Shown here one piece after another: positions 1-12,860 of a stretch of 64,000 bases of DNA. Source of the DNA: Akebia trifoliata. Lineage: Eukaryota > Streptophyta > Magnoliopsida > Ranunculales > Lardizabalaceae. The notes under the pieces were generated by a model. That model saw nothing but the letters and a program-made list of their open reading frames with translations. It searched no databases and was not told the DNA's origin. The stretch is taken from positions 21,935,288-21,999,287 of the forward strand of contig CM030717.1 in NCBI GenBank assembly GCA_017979445.1, given 5' to 3'. Numbering within the stretch: position 1 is the stretch's first letter; the number at the start of each line of letters is the position of its first letter. Position numbers and translations under genes: made by a program.

Positions 1-1765
1 GATCAAAGTCGAAGACAATGATGAAGAGCAAGGTTGGAAGATGTACTTCGATGGAGCTGTAAATCAGAAGGAAAATAGAATAGGGGCAGTTTTGATCAAA
101 CTTGACGAGTCTCATGTCTTAATCATTATCCGGCTGAAATTCCAAAGTTCCAATAACGAGGAAGAGTACAAAGCATGTATCGCCGGGTTGAAGGCAACAA
201 TTGACTTGGAGGTAGATCAAATCAATATATTCAGGGATTCAAGTTTAGTGGTTTATCAGACAATCAGGGAATGGAAGACTAGATAACAAAGGTTAGTAGT
301 TCCTTACCAAGAATATCTCGAAAAACTGAGCACACGTTTTGTCAAAATCTCGTTCACCTATATGCCTCGAGCCAAAAATTAGTTTGCAGATGCACCAGTT
401 ATGCTCGCTTCTATGATCAGTATCTAAAAATAACTAGTCATCAATCATATCGAAATTGGCATCTAGGATGAACCAACCTATTGTTTACCAGTGGATATAA
501 TGGAGTCTGAGGAGAAACCATGGTACTCAGATGTTAGGGCATACTTAAAAGATCGAACCCTCCCGTCAGTTATAACGATAAATGAACGAAGAACCATCCA
601 AAGATTAGCAGGTCAGTTCTTCTTAAGTAATAAGACTCTGTTCAAAAAATTGCATTATGAAATTTTCCTTTATTGCATCACAGAAGTAAAGGCTAAACGA
701 TTAATCGAAAATGTACATGGGGAGTCTACGGACCTCACATGAATGGTCACATGCTCACCAAGAAGATCATGAGAATAGGATATTACTAAACGAAAATGGA
801 AAGTGATTGTTATTAACACGTTCATAAATGTCATCTTTAACAGATCTATACCAATAAGATCAACACTCCACCTTCGAAATTGCACAGCATGACTACCCCT
901 TGGCCCTTCTCATTTTAGGGTATGGACGTTATTGGACAGATTTTATCAAAAGCTTCAAATGAACATCGCTTTATCCTAGTCGTTATTGATTACTTTACAA
1001 AGTAGGTAAAAGCAGCCTTTTACACCAATATCACAAATAACACCGTGTTGAAATTTGTTAAGAACAATATCATTTGTTGGTATGGTCTCCCTAACGGAAT
1101 AATAATCAATAATGCCAAAAACCTTAAGAACAAAGATATGGAAAAAATGTGTGAAGACTTCCAGATCACACATAACAACTCTGTACCTTATAGACCTAAA
1201 ATGAATGAAGCATTGTAGGCTACTAACAAGAATATCAAAAGAGTCATTGAGAAAATGGTAGTCACTTACAAGGATTGGCACGATATGTTTTCTTTCGCCC
1301 TCCACGCCTATTGAACTTTATTCAGAACCTCAATTGGGGTAAATTCGTACTTATTGGTATATGGATTGGAAGCAGTCTTGCTTATAGAAGTTGAGATCCC
1401 CCCTTCGAATCTTAAAGGAAGCAAAGTTGGATGAAACAGAATGGGTTCAAGTTCGGTTCAATCAACTGAATTTAATAGAGGAGAATCATCTTATAGCTAT
1501 CTATCATGGGCAGGTTTACCAATAACGAATCACCCGTGCTTATAACAAGAAGGTCAAACCTCAAAATTTCTTACCTAGAGACCTTGTATTGAAAAAGATT
1601 TTATTGATCCAAGAAGATACTATAGGAAAATTCCGACTGAACTATGATGGACCATTCATCGTGCAAAAGGTAATGATAGGAGGAGCTTTAATCCTTACAA
1701 AAATGGACAGACAAGTCTTTCCTCAACCAATCAATGTTGACATTGTCAATAAATATTATGCCTGA
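1..1765 (+). pseudogene. Tat-lineage gypsy pol remnant: extra RNase H and integrase
   Basis: This is the 3' end of a Ty3/gypsy polyprotein that enters from outside the window. It opens with an RNase H-like fold (FDGAVNQ, then YKACIAGL and REWKTR), which matches the second RNase H of the Ogre-like element downstream (LDGAVNQ, YEACIAGL, KEWKTR). An integrase follows: the core is visible near VIDYFTK (about 980-1003), IIINNAKN where a D-N-G motif is expected, and VPYRPKMNEAL where the catalytic Glu region should be. The C-terminal part ends with INVDIVNKYY. In-frame stops (for example at 285, after IDYFTK and after MNEAL) and frame changes show it is dead. It is much more degraded than the neighbouring element, so I infer an older insertion. 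It probably belongs to the same element as the PPT and 3' LTR found after 31 kb. Confidence 0.85.
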
Positions 1766-3130
1766 GATGATGAAAGGGCCATCTTTGCTATCATAAAGAT
1801 AACCATCCAACCCTAGCCAACCCTTTTGAGTCATTATGTTCATTTCTCAACCTAAAACTGAGGCAAGTCACCATTGGAAAAAAGGAAAGAAAAATCAAAG
1901 CATCCAAGTATTCCTATCATGTATGAAGATAAACTGTGAACAATTAAAAATATAAAAAAAATTAAAATTCGAACACTTGATCTTGAACTCAACCTAAATC
2001 TCCACCCTAAACAAATTCGAGAGGCGTGTGAAGAGGCATAGATCACGTTTTCGAAACAAAATAAACAAACCCCATGTCTAACTAAGACCCTAACCTTTTG
2101 GTATCTTTCTACTACCCTTAACCTAAGCCAACGTTTTGTCCTATCAAAAGTCCATTTGGATCAGGGAATGTTATAATGACGATGATAATATTACACGAAG
2201 ACAATAATGATCTTGCAACTTGATCCGAATCACAAGTCTTATTAATCGTTGGATGACTCAGGAGAATCCAGATTGGATATTCAAAAAAAAGAATGTCTTG
2301 AATTGTAAAGTGGTTGATCTCGTGGCTTAACTTGAGTTATCGAACCACGAGAAGTCGTCGACAAACTCGAGAGGAGAATCTAGGTTGATCACTCAAGAAA
2401 GAGCGTCACTACAAGAGTAGAGTCACTAATCTCGCAGTTCAACTTGAATCACCTAGCCACAAAGACATAGAGACTCCAAGTAGGAATTGTAATGTAAAAA
2501 TCCAAAACAAATACAAGCATAGCCTGAAAGGGCATAGGGAAAATCCGAAAGAGTGCTATGAGTACAAATATCAGACTATGGCAAGATCAAAGCCACCGGT
2601 ACGATGAAAACCCAAAAGGGCGTCGATGCGCAAAAATGTTGAAATCGAATCTGGTGAAAATTGTAATTAGCACTAGAGGAAATAAAGGAAAACAAAAAAA
2701 ATGCTTCAAATAAAGCAAAAGCAACAAAAAAAGAAGGAAAAAAATGAACTCCCGGCCTGCAAAAATATAAATTGTGAATAGTGAAAAATTTCCTGAAACC
2801 CCAAGTCTCATGCTTAATCGATATTCACCCAGTATTTGGGCATTGGGAAAGACTCTAAAAGAGCCAAAGAGCCACCGACATCTATATCCTCAATAGTTGG
2901 CAAAAACACAGAAACCATCTAAGTACCAAAGGTTTTTTTTTAAAAATTCATATTTTGTATCTACAATATTTATTCGACAAAGAAAAATTACAAAAATTCA
3001 AACATTTTCAAAACTACTATTTTTGCCGATGAGGAAAAATTCAAACTTGATGTTTTCAAAGCAATAGATACACCTGAGGTCAGATAAGTAAAAAACCTAT
3101 TTTTTTCATTCAAAGCTTCACATTACATTT
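1766..3130 (+). other. Start of 3' non-coding region of the older Tat element
   Basis: No coding signal follows the integrase stop for about 1.4 kb. The stretch is A-rich, with short purine-rich phrases (for example around 2520-2620) of the kind common in the 3' regions of Tat elements. A loosely repeated phrase about the Arg/Lys-poor segment at 2270-2480 recurs twice (a CTCGAGAGGAGAATC-like block and related text), but I could not define a clean repeat unit. No LTR start is present here, so the element's 3' LTR must lie further right. Confidence 0.5.
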
Positions 3131-6100
3131 TTGCAAACAAAAAAATATATATGGTGTCGATCATACTTCTCGACGAAAAATGAAGAAAGAATCAAGTTTG
3201 TCTTCCAAGGCATGAATTCGGGCGGCTTGCCCAATCATCACCACCTTAGCATCTGAAGCATCATGACTTATCAAGTAAGATGCGAAGGCATCTAACCAAA
3301 GACCCTGAGCAAGCCTCTCCCGTAGATCATCAATCTCAGCCCTCAAAACAAAAGACTCATCTCTCCTTAAGTACTCAAGTCGAGTTATCTAGTTTTTCAG
3401 TTCATTTTCAGAACGCAACCAAAGCATCTTGATCTTCTTGTGAGACACAATCATTTCTTCCAATTGATTACGGCGATCGAAGAAACGAGAACAAGAAGAC
3501 CTTACTCGAACCGAAGACACAATACTAGCCCTCTCAACAATCTGTTGTCGTATCCAAAGTCAGTAATTCAAAAAAGAATAGCTAAGAAATACAGGATGGT
3601 CGAAAGTCACCATGTTTTTCCAAGCTTTCTCTAATTGATCATGCAATTATCACGAGGGAGGAGAAGGAGAAAAAGTACCCAACCAACTCACCAAATTTTT
3701 TATGAATCACTATGCCCTGCTTTTCTCCAAATTGCCTCAACACATGAAGATGGATGTAGTGAATGGCCCCCATCAAACCAATCAATAGGGCAAAGCAACT
3801 CCATGAAAAAGAAAGGACAAGCGAAACCGAAGGTTAGAAGGTGCCTAACCAATGTACCTCAACATCAGACATATCTTGCAAACCTTCGAACCATCAAAAC
3901 CACTAAATCGGCATGAACATTGAAAAGACTTCTAATGGTCGTGGTTGAAGCCAAATGATCAAAAAAATAAAATTGCACAATAAGGGAAGTCAACTCTAAT
4001 TACAATATTTTAAAATTTAAAATGGACAAAATAAGGATCTTACCTACAACAAGGGGGTATACCCGTGATATACTCGCTCTCTCCTGCTCGAGCAAGCCGT
4101 GAAGGATAAATATGTCTCTCCTAGGAGCGTAGGAGCAAGTCTAAAACCCTATCGAACTTGGTCAAGTACGCTTTTGAAAATTGGATTTACATACTCATCA
4201 TTTCGATGGAACAAGAGTTGATTCATCACTACTAGGGTCAAAATGTCGAACCGAGATAGGGAATCCACGTCTTTAAGCCACCAAAGTAAAAAAAAAATAA
4301 CCTTAAGAAGATTCGAATTCCCATCAATCTGCTCTAATTATTGTTTTGGGACCCCAAAGAATCCTAACACATTTTTTCTATAGCTTTCACACAAGGGTGG
4401 TACTACCACTCAAGACGATTAGCAAAAGTCGAGAATGCGCTTAAACTCCTCAACTGTAGGAGTTATCTCATTGTCACCAAAACGAAACAAGTTGAGCTCT
4501 AGGACCCAAAAACCCATAAGAGCTTCCATCAAGTCCCGCATGATGGTAACTTTTGACAAAGAGAGAATGAACCCAAGCTTATTGGAGTCTCACCTAATCC
4601 TCTCTTCATGAGTCATTGAGTTAAGTCATTGTTGCAAAAATGGTTCTACGATGATGTACTTTTTGAGATTTGGAAGGTTGGGATCACTTTCAAGAATGGA
4701 AGATGAGCTTTTGACTACAAGATCGAAGTTGGTTGTATTCTCCAAAGCATGAGTAAGCTCCATTGATGTCCTAGAATGTGTGAAAAATCTTGAAATCATG
4801 AATGAAGATAACAAATGAGGTCCTGCTAGGTAAAAGGGTGAAAATGAAAAGTTTTGGTTCGTACATAAAGCACAGACTGAATAAATTAACTTGAGTTCGC
4901 ACTCCATGCATGGACTAGGTACAATCTAAACGAAATTTACGCAATTCGTGTTGTATGCATGGACCAGTACGTTTTTTTCTATATGTTGTGCTGAACTGAT
5001 GCATAATGGTCTCACAGGCCCCGATCATTCGATTTTACTATTTCCAAGCCCTGATAACTCAATTGTAGTTACAACAAGTCTGTAAAAACCCTGATATCCC
5101 AATCATACTCATCTAGGGGGGCCTAAACCTCGGTTACGCAGAATGGGCCTTTGTAGGCCCGAACGCCCTAAAACACGCAATTAGACTTCTAACCATTCAA
5201 TTGCACTCTCATGAGTCCTATTGAGGATAGAACTCTCACAACACGTATCTTGAGGGTCTCAAAAAACCCCAGTCAATAAAAATACTAACTAGGAGTCCTA
5301 GGGACCATGCACGCTCAACTCAATCACTCCAAGGCCTTGGGAGGCCGATAACTCAAATCACGCCAGGTTTTCTCATTCAGACAAATCCAAAATGAAAATT
5401 GATGTATATAATAATCGAAATCACTTATATCATGAGTATAAAAAAATATATACATGTATACAATGAATATATACAATGAACACCCTTTAAGACCTATCCT
5501 CGTCTGATCTAGGAGCATCCGGGAAAGTCGAATCAACGCTAAATAAATCTACATCCCGAAAATCAAAAAAGATGGAACTGATACCGGAAGAGGTAAGCAG
5601 ATCATGCACTCCTAAACCCATATTTGTCATGTAAGCTGGGGGTTGAGTAGAAGGTCCGACATCATCCGAGGCTTGAATGACAAATAGAAGTAATCAAATG
5701 ACAAGCAAGTATGTAGGCAAGCTGGTGAAAGGAAATAATTAAAATTAAATATACCTGAGTATGAGGAGGCGGATGAGCCAATGTGTTGGCCCCATTGTAG
5801 CGTCAATGATAATCCTGAAACATCAAAAAAAGGAAAACAACAAAAAAAATCAATCGACAGTGATAAGATACTAAATCAAAAGAAGTGGGAAAATGTAAGA
5901 ACATACTGTCTCAGCCTACGAACGGGACTCCCTCATGGCTAACATCATCTCAAGTTCATGGATAAGCTCCACCTGAGCTGCCTTCAACCAAACCTCCATC
6001 TTAGCACATCGGGCTACCTGAGCCTCGATCACACCAAACCCCTTCTGGAGGCGACGTAGATCATCAGCTTGAGAAGGATCAAACAATCAAATAGGGTAGG

Positions 6101-7448
6101 ATATAGAGAATCAAAATGGAAAAAAAGAGAAGAGTGAGAACTCACCATGTCCTCATACTCCCGAATGAAGACCCCACCGATCTTAGTAACCCCGACACAA
6201 ACAAGCATAATAGGCATCGGACAACCAATGGAAGTAGTCCTGAACCAAATGATATAGTCGTCCAACCAGAAGCCCCTGCGTTAAGGCCCCACCGACCCAG
6301 GCCAAGTACTCCTTTATCAATAGATCCATTGGAAAAGGCGTTATCAGAGCTGTTGGGATACTGAGAGACCGTTCATACTGAAAGAACAACCATTCCCCCA
6401 AATAATATGAATAGGAGAGACGGCCGATGAAATATGGACAGATCTCTCATCGCATGTCCCGGTCAAAGGCTTCCCACAATATAAAACAATGAGATCATAA
6501 ATACTAGAAGGGAACTTTAACTTTACAAAATGAAATAGGGATACTCACCTCGTAAAGTCTGCACCTATCAAAGTGGGCCCGAGTATTGCAAGAGTTGCTC
6601 TTGATAGTATGTCAGTCCCGAGTTGCCTAAAAAGCACAAAGAGGATAGCCTTCATCCGTAGTCGGGAAATAGTATGGAAAATGTACATGAACGAAGAACT
6701 GGAAAGAAAAGAAGGCAATAGGATCAGACAAATCGACCAAGAGAAGCAAAATGTCAAAAACACAACCCTTGAAGCGAAAGGTATTTCAATGAAAGGCCAG
6801 AAGAAACTGATTGAAATCCCGCCACCTCGAGGGGAAGTGATGCCCTCTACAATGCGATCCAGGCCACCGAGAATAATGCCATAGATCAGATTCCCCCAAT
6901 CATAGGTGGCAACACGATGAATGTCCTGGAAGAAAGGAAGGAATCAAGTTATTACTGCGGAGTCGTCCTCCAAGAAGAAACAGCTCCCCAACAAGCATAA
7001 AAAGTTGAGGTAGAAGACCGCAGCAAAATCAGCATCCCCTCACCGAACGGTACAACCTCAATGGCCCAAGGTAAACCATAGAAACTGCATACTCAGTCGG
7101 TGCAGCTTGCTGACCTCAATAGTAGGATGAAATGAGCTTGATCAGCTCAGCAATCTCTTCCAAGGGAAGTATGTGACGAAAAATGGGCTCTCCCTCCATC
7201 AAAATCCCAGTATTAGCGACGAAGTCCGACAACCTATTGCCAATCTCTGTCTCCGGTATATGAAAAGTATGCATGGTCGGGAACCACCACTCCATTATCG
7301 TACAAAAATCGATAGATCCGATTTTAAGTATGGGATCCGCAATAAAGTTCCAAACCCGATCCAAGTAAATTGGACCCCTAAAATACTCGATCAAGAGGGC
7401 TTACTCTATCGTGAAGGTCCTCTAGCTACCTCTAAAGTTGTTCGATGG
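3131..7448 (-). pseudogene. Antisense ORF remains in the older Tat element (plant-mobile-domain-like, coiled coil)
   Basis: Read on the minus strand, this region holds broken protein-like segments in a consistent order. Near 7394-7116 is a segment containing EWWFPTMHTFHIPETEIG, which resembles the W-x-P-x-x-H-T-F-H core of plant mobile domain proteins. Near 6401-6183 comes a hydrophobic/aromatic segment (LVQDYFHWLSDAYY). Near 6070-5920 and 3346-3161 are charged heptad-like stretches (EIDDLRERL, ARIHALEDKL) that look like coiled coil. Stops and frame changes separate them. Extra ORFs in antisense between pol and the 3' LTR are known in Tat-lineage elements, and that is the best reading here. 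Family assignment is by eye only. The N-terminal part continues beyond the nested element, at 28,171 onward. The rest of the region shows nothing I recognise. Confidence 0.45.
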
Positions 7449-9179
7449 TGTAGACATCCCATTTTTGCATTCGCCTGATTAATCAACTCGTCAACCCGAT
7501 CGTAACGGTTCCCAATGATGGATGTTTATTCCAATGCTTTATTTTGTTACTAGATATGTTTCAGAAATCCGGATGAGGTATCTCAAACTGACAAAACTGT
7601 AGAAACCACGCTACGCTAGGAAAATGTGACCTCAGAAACATAGAAATCATCATCTTAGAGACAAAAAGAAGCTTTACGATAAAAATCACTAAAAAATGAC
7701 AAAATTACCTAAATACCCCTAATCTTAAAATATCCCTAGAGCCTACATTATACTTAGGAAAACCCATTCAAACACATTAAATAACAAATCGAAACTAAAC
7801 AAATCATTTCACCAATTTTTTCAAAATTTGACAAAATTACGAAAATACCCTTCATAAAGTTCACGACCATTTCGCACAAAAAATTTCATAAATGACACAA
7901 ACCAATAGTCCCATTGAATTTCTTACGAAAAATCAATTCTAAAACATCCTAGAATATCAAAAACCGACTTAAAAAAGTAAAAAATCCTCTCCGAGGGTAA
8001 AACGATAATTTTATAATTTTAATAATTAAAAATTCTAAAATTAATAATTAAAACATTAATTAATGTCAAGTGAAATCCTAATTAAAATGAAAGTCAATCA
8101 AATAAGACTAAAGTCAAAATCTTAAAAATCAATCAAGTAAGACTAAAGTCAATCTTAAAGTCAATCAAGTAAGACTAAAGTCAAGATCTTAAAGTCAATC
8201 AAGTAAGACCAAAGTCAAGATATTAAAGTCAATCAAGTAAAAGTAAAGTCAAAATCTTAAAGTCAATCAAGTATGACTAAAAGTCAAAACTTTAATATAA
8301 TTCTAATTAAATAATAACTCTATTTAAAACAATTCTAATTAAATAATAACTCCACTTAAAACAATCATAATTAGATAATAACTCTACCTAAAACAATAGT
8401 AGTTAAATAATAACTCTATTTAAAACAATCCTAATTAAATAATAACTCTACCTAAAACAATCCTAATTAAATAATAACTCTACCTAAAATAATTACAATT
8501 AAAATATAACTCTCTCTAAAAGAATTATAATTAAACCTTAACTCTATCTAAAAGGCACTTAAAAAAAGTTTATAAATAGGGATCCTCACACCCTATTTTT
8601 GTATAAAATAATAAATCCTAAGAGAAGTAGGTCAAAAAACTTCCCTAGCCTCCCATAAACCCTAATTTTGAAGTCTCAACTCCTTACCCAACACCCATAC
8701 TTCGATTTTAGCTTGAAAAACACCTATAAGCCCTTCAAAAACACCTAGAAATCCGTAAATAAATCCGAATAATCCAGATCTAAGAAAGAGATACCTCGCC
8801 TCGAAGATCAGAAATCAGATCTAGAGACAGAACGAAGCGAGAAGTATTGTACAAGGAGTTACTCTGTCGGATCTAAGGGAACGAGAACGTTGTCTTCGAA
8901 AATGTATAAATTTTTTAATTTTTCTTTATTACTAAGGTCTTTTAGCAATGTAGTTTATTTGGGAATTAGTAGAGACCGGTGTTTGCCAGGCGGGGTTGGT
9001 GCCTAACACCTTCCAACCCCGTAACTTGATCCCTAGACTTAGTATTTTTTAGTAGATTAGTCGTTTTTATCCGTTTCGAGTCTATATTCGGTTCCTAGAC
9101 TGTAATAACTAGGTGGCGACTACCAAACCTCAAAGGTTAAAAGTGGATCCGCGCACCCCGCGGATCGAGGACGCTTTCA
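7449..9179 (+). repeat. 5' LTR of the Ogre-like element
   Basis: A 1,731-bp LTR with TG...CA ends. It contains two tandem arrays: about 30-bp units built on AAGTCAATCAAGTAAGACTA (about 8090-8290) and about 35-bp units built on CTAATTAAATAATAACTCTA (about 8300-8540). A TATA box follows, and further in there is a conserved block reading GGTTGGTGCCTAACACCTTC. It pairs with the LTR at 26,440. Both lack a roughly 130-bp segment (containing CCCTCCATTTGGG) that the three solo copies carry, so the pair belongs to one subfamily. Confidence 0.93.
8571..8578 (+). promoter_or_regulatory. LTR TATA box
   Basis: TATAAATA sits in the LTR downstream of the tandem arrays, about 600 bp before the LTR end. The same motif is at the corresponding place in every copy of this LTR (near 27,558, 22,100 and 30,597 on plus, and 17,148 on minus), which supports it as the element's Pol II promoter. 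Confidence 0.7.
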
Positions 9180-9180
9180 G

Positions 9181-9198
9181 TGGCGACTCCACTAGAGA
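9181..9198 (+). other. Primer binding site, tRNA-Arg
   Basis: TGGCGACTCCACTAGAGA begins one base after the LTR. Apart from three bases it is the complement of the 3' end of a plant tRNA-Arg (…CAGCGGAGTCGCCA, recalled from general knowledge). A tRNA-Arg primer is typical of Ogre elements. Confidence 0.8.
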
Positions 9199-12100
9199 CT
9201 TTTGAGGATCAAACTTGAAAAACCCCAAGTTTGGGAATATTGCCATTTAGACCTAGTTTTTTATTATTATTTTTATTTTTATTTTACTTGATTCGATTAT
9301 TTGTTATGACTATTGCATTCTCTCGGCGTTGTTTGGATTAATTGGTATGATTTGTTTAAGGGACATTTAGGATAACCCCAAATAAAGCATGATATCGGGA
9401 GGTTAAGGACATGAGAATGGTTGATAGCTCATTTTTATTTATTGGGATTTCTTATTCTTTTTATATTATCCTCTATTAATTCAATTTTGAATATTTTTAT
9501 TTGGCACGTAATTTTCTTATGATTCAATCGAGGGTTATTTAGAATGACCCTAAATAATTAAAGAAATCAAGAGGTTTAATTGAGGATGGAGTGATGATTA
9601 ATGAATCATGTAGGTTTGTAATTTTTTGTTTTTTGTTTTTTTAGGGTTCTATTCTTAAGCATCGTTTTTTTTTTTTTTTAATATATATATATATAATAAA
9701 AATAAAGTTTTTTGGGTTGGCGATGTATCCTTTGACAATTTTTTTTTTAATTTTTTTAATTTTTTTTAGGTTCTATTAACAATAATAATGGGCTGAGAGA
9801 GTTGATGTGTAACAAATAAAAGCCAAATCTTTTTAAATTTCCCATTTAAAAAAATAAATGAATAAATAAATAAAGGTTCTGTCTATAGCAACGTTGGGCT
9901 GGTGTGTAACAAAAAAAAAATCGATTTTAAGAAAAAAAATTTAAAAGGTTCTGTCAACAACAACAACGTGCTGTTAAGGGGGGTGTGCCATTAGTTTTTT
10001 TTGTTTTTTCTTATTCACACCTTCATCTTCTAATGTGAAGTTTTGCCTAATTTTATCGTTTCTTCAACAGAGACCAAATCGGTCTCTTAGAATAAAACCA
10101 GTCGTTTAAGAGTTATTGTCCATTGATTTTTAGAAGAAAATCGATTTAATTCATCGTCTTCAACCGACCAAATCAGAGACCGAAGTCCATCGTCTTCAAC
10201 CGAACAAATCAGAGACAGATCGTCTTTGGTCTCTCAATCCATTCGGTATTCACCTTTCAATTCGATCGATTTATGATCTACGAACGATCGGTTTCCTCCA
10301 TTGGAAAGGCATAGAGCTTCAAATCGATAGCCCCTCCGAAGATCAACTCAAACTTAATCAGTTTTTTCTTTTTCCTGTCGAAAACAATGTGTTGTTCTAG
10401 ATCGAGAAGGGAAACATATCTCTGCTGTTTTTTTTTTTTTTTAAAAGGAAAGCTTGAGGCCGATTTCTAGGTGTTTGATAGTTGGACAGGAAGAGAGGAT
10501 GAAATCGAACATAAAAATGTTCGAGTTTGGCCCCTTTCCGTACCTTAGAAGAGTTCAAACCTGGATCTAGTCACTATGTTCGTTTGAATCTGGTTTGTTT
10601 GACCAAATCACACGATCGTTTGATCCAAATTGATGATCGATGTTTGAGTTTTCTACGAACTCTCCTTCCATAAACTGAACTTGCTGGTTTTTTTTTTACA
10701 TCTTTGAATGATCAGTGGAGTTTTTGAAGTTTCTAAGATTTGGAATTCATTGATGATGTGGATTGAATTCCGAAGGTGCTGTTTGCAAAATTGGAACCAT
10801 CCGATCAAGTTGCAACTCTAATTTACAGGATTTAAATGTGGGGACATTTCTGGTTTTTTTTTTTAAAAATCAAAATAATACGTGTTTTTGCTCAATTTTG
10901 ATTTTTGGCTATTTTTTTTTATTACTTAGTAGTGAAAAAATTGGGGTGTTGATTTTTGTTCTGTTTTATTTTTAACTCAAAATCAGTCCGCTAAAATTAT
11001 CAAGAACATGTTTCGCAGAGTTCTTAACATGCACTCCAAATCCCATCGAACACGTGGAATCTCTATTCCATCATTGGCGCTGGTTAGAACGCGTGTTTGA
11101 CCCAAAAATCAAAATAGAAAATGGGGATTTTGCAGCCAAAGTTTAGAATTGGATTTTCGACACTATTTGTTGATTTTAATGAAGGAAATTCCACGTGAAA
11201 GTCGATTTGGGGTGTGTTAGTTTTTTTTTTTTCTTTCCCCTTTCCTAGATTATTGGTGTAACAAAAGATCGGTTTATAAGCTGCATTTTTGGCCATTTTA
11301 AATTGATATTTTTTTTATTTTCTTTTGTTTTAAATCTTTTTTTTTAATTAGTAAAATCAATTTGTCGATTCTTGTAAAACCACTCTGTGTTCCAACAATT
11401 ACCACTCTATTCTTAATTCGATATTCTCTTAAATCTCAATTTATTTAAGGTCACTCAAGTAATCCTTGATTGAAACATATACAAAATATTTGGATTGAAT
11501 GTTTGCTTCTGACATTGCCATGATCTGGATATATATTGGATGTGCTCATTTTTCATGAAATATTTTGGAATGGTGTTTGTTTTGATTAATATTGATGTGG
11601 TATTGATTATGATGATATGATCAGGGCCATGGACCCATTTGTTTGAAAAAGGTCCCGGGCACACCGCACCCTGTTTTGCACACACCACATGCACGTTTAC
11701 TGTTTTGCACGCTTGCACGTCCCATATAGCCAACGTGGCACTAGTGCGTGACCCGGTCTCCTCGGAGATGCGGCGTCATTCATGAAAACCACAACTCCAG
11801 TCACGTACCTTAGGGTATATCAAACTGGGGCATCAATACCGTCTGATCAGGTGACTCTGAAAGGTATATCGATGCATCCAGGCTGGAGCGACCTGAGCCT
11901 TTGACCTATTGTGAGCCACACAGTCACATGTCATGATTGCCAACGTGGTACTAGTACATGGTTGGTCCCCTCGTGGGATGCCAAACCATTTATGAAAGCT
12001 ACAACTCTTGACTCGTACTCGTAGGTATATAAAAGATAATCCAAGTACATCAATTGCACTTCTTGGTCAAAATCAGTGTCTAAGCGAGATCCTGCCCCGT

Positions 12101-12860
12101 TGTACCCTACTGTACGAAGGGGATAGACTACGTCTATTCTAGACGAGAGGTATTTAAGTGGACCCTTGCTCAGCATCGTGCGCCACCTCTCAATTGGGGA
12201 TCAAACTGGTTGTTTTTTACTTCAGAGAAGTGAGTTGAAGTTTTAAATTATCACCTATACGGTATATCAAACCAAGTCACCATGTACCGTCTGATTGAGT
12301 ACGCTCGAAAGGTATATAGGTATACTTGGGCAAGAGTAGCCAGATAAAAATGTATTGCACGTAGTAAGCTTAAAGTATAGAAATCTTCCGTATAGGTCAC
12401 GACTCGAACTTATCGTGGGTATTCCCGAGTTGTTCGTTGAATGGGACCTTATGATTGATGTATGTGAATGATATGAATGATGAGATCAAAGTGTATGATT
12501 GTCCTCAAGGATCAAAAAAAAAATTTTAGAAATTAAAATGGGTGCACCGACCCAATAAAGAATCCATTTCTTGCAAAAAATCAATAATGACCCAGTCCAT
12601 CTCGATCCAACAATCATGATAGGTCGGACCATTTAAATCAAAATGGAAATCAAATTTTCAAAGAAGAAAAATGGTTTACAAAGGGAAAGTATTTCCAGAA
12701 AAAGTGTTTTCCAAAGAAAGTGTCTTCTAGCAAAAAATATTTTCCAAGAAAAAGTGTTTTTCAGAAAATATTTTCCATAAGAACAAGATTTTTCAAAAGA
12801 AAAAGTAATTTTACATGGACCTTGGAAGTGTACTAAAATACCATTTTTTGTCAAACCAGG
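9199..12860 (+). other. Long untranslated leader of the Ogre-like element
   Basis: There are 3.7 kb between the primer site and ORF1 with no credible ORF. The first 800 bp are T-rich, with homopolymer runs and three diverged copies of a phrase starting GGTTCTGT/GGTTCTATT (about 9640, 9875, 9948). About 10,000-10,400 is rich in short CATCGTCTTCAACCGA-type repeats. 11,590-12,450 carries longer imperfect repeats, and 12,640-12,830 is an A-rich run of AAAGTGTTTTCCAAGAAA-like units. Long leaders are normal for this lineage. Confidence 0.7.
11725..12030 (+). repeat. Imperfect tandem duplication in the leader
   Basis: Two diverged copies, about 210 bp apart, of a segment starting GCCAACGTGG(C/T)ACTAGT and ending at GGTATAT (about 11,730-11,820 and 11,940-12,030). 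A related phrase, GGTATATCAAAC..ACCGTCTGAT, appears at about 11,813 and again at about 12,262. It has no coding potential. Confidence 0.6.

Noticed and set aside
9181..9198. A tRNA gene fragment
   Set aside because: Only the 18-base complement of a tRNA 3' end is present, at the exact place of a primer binding site.
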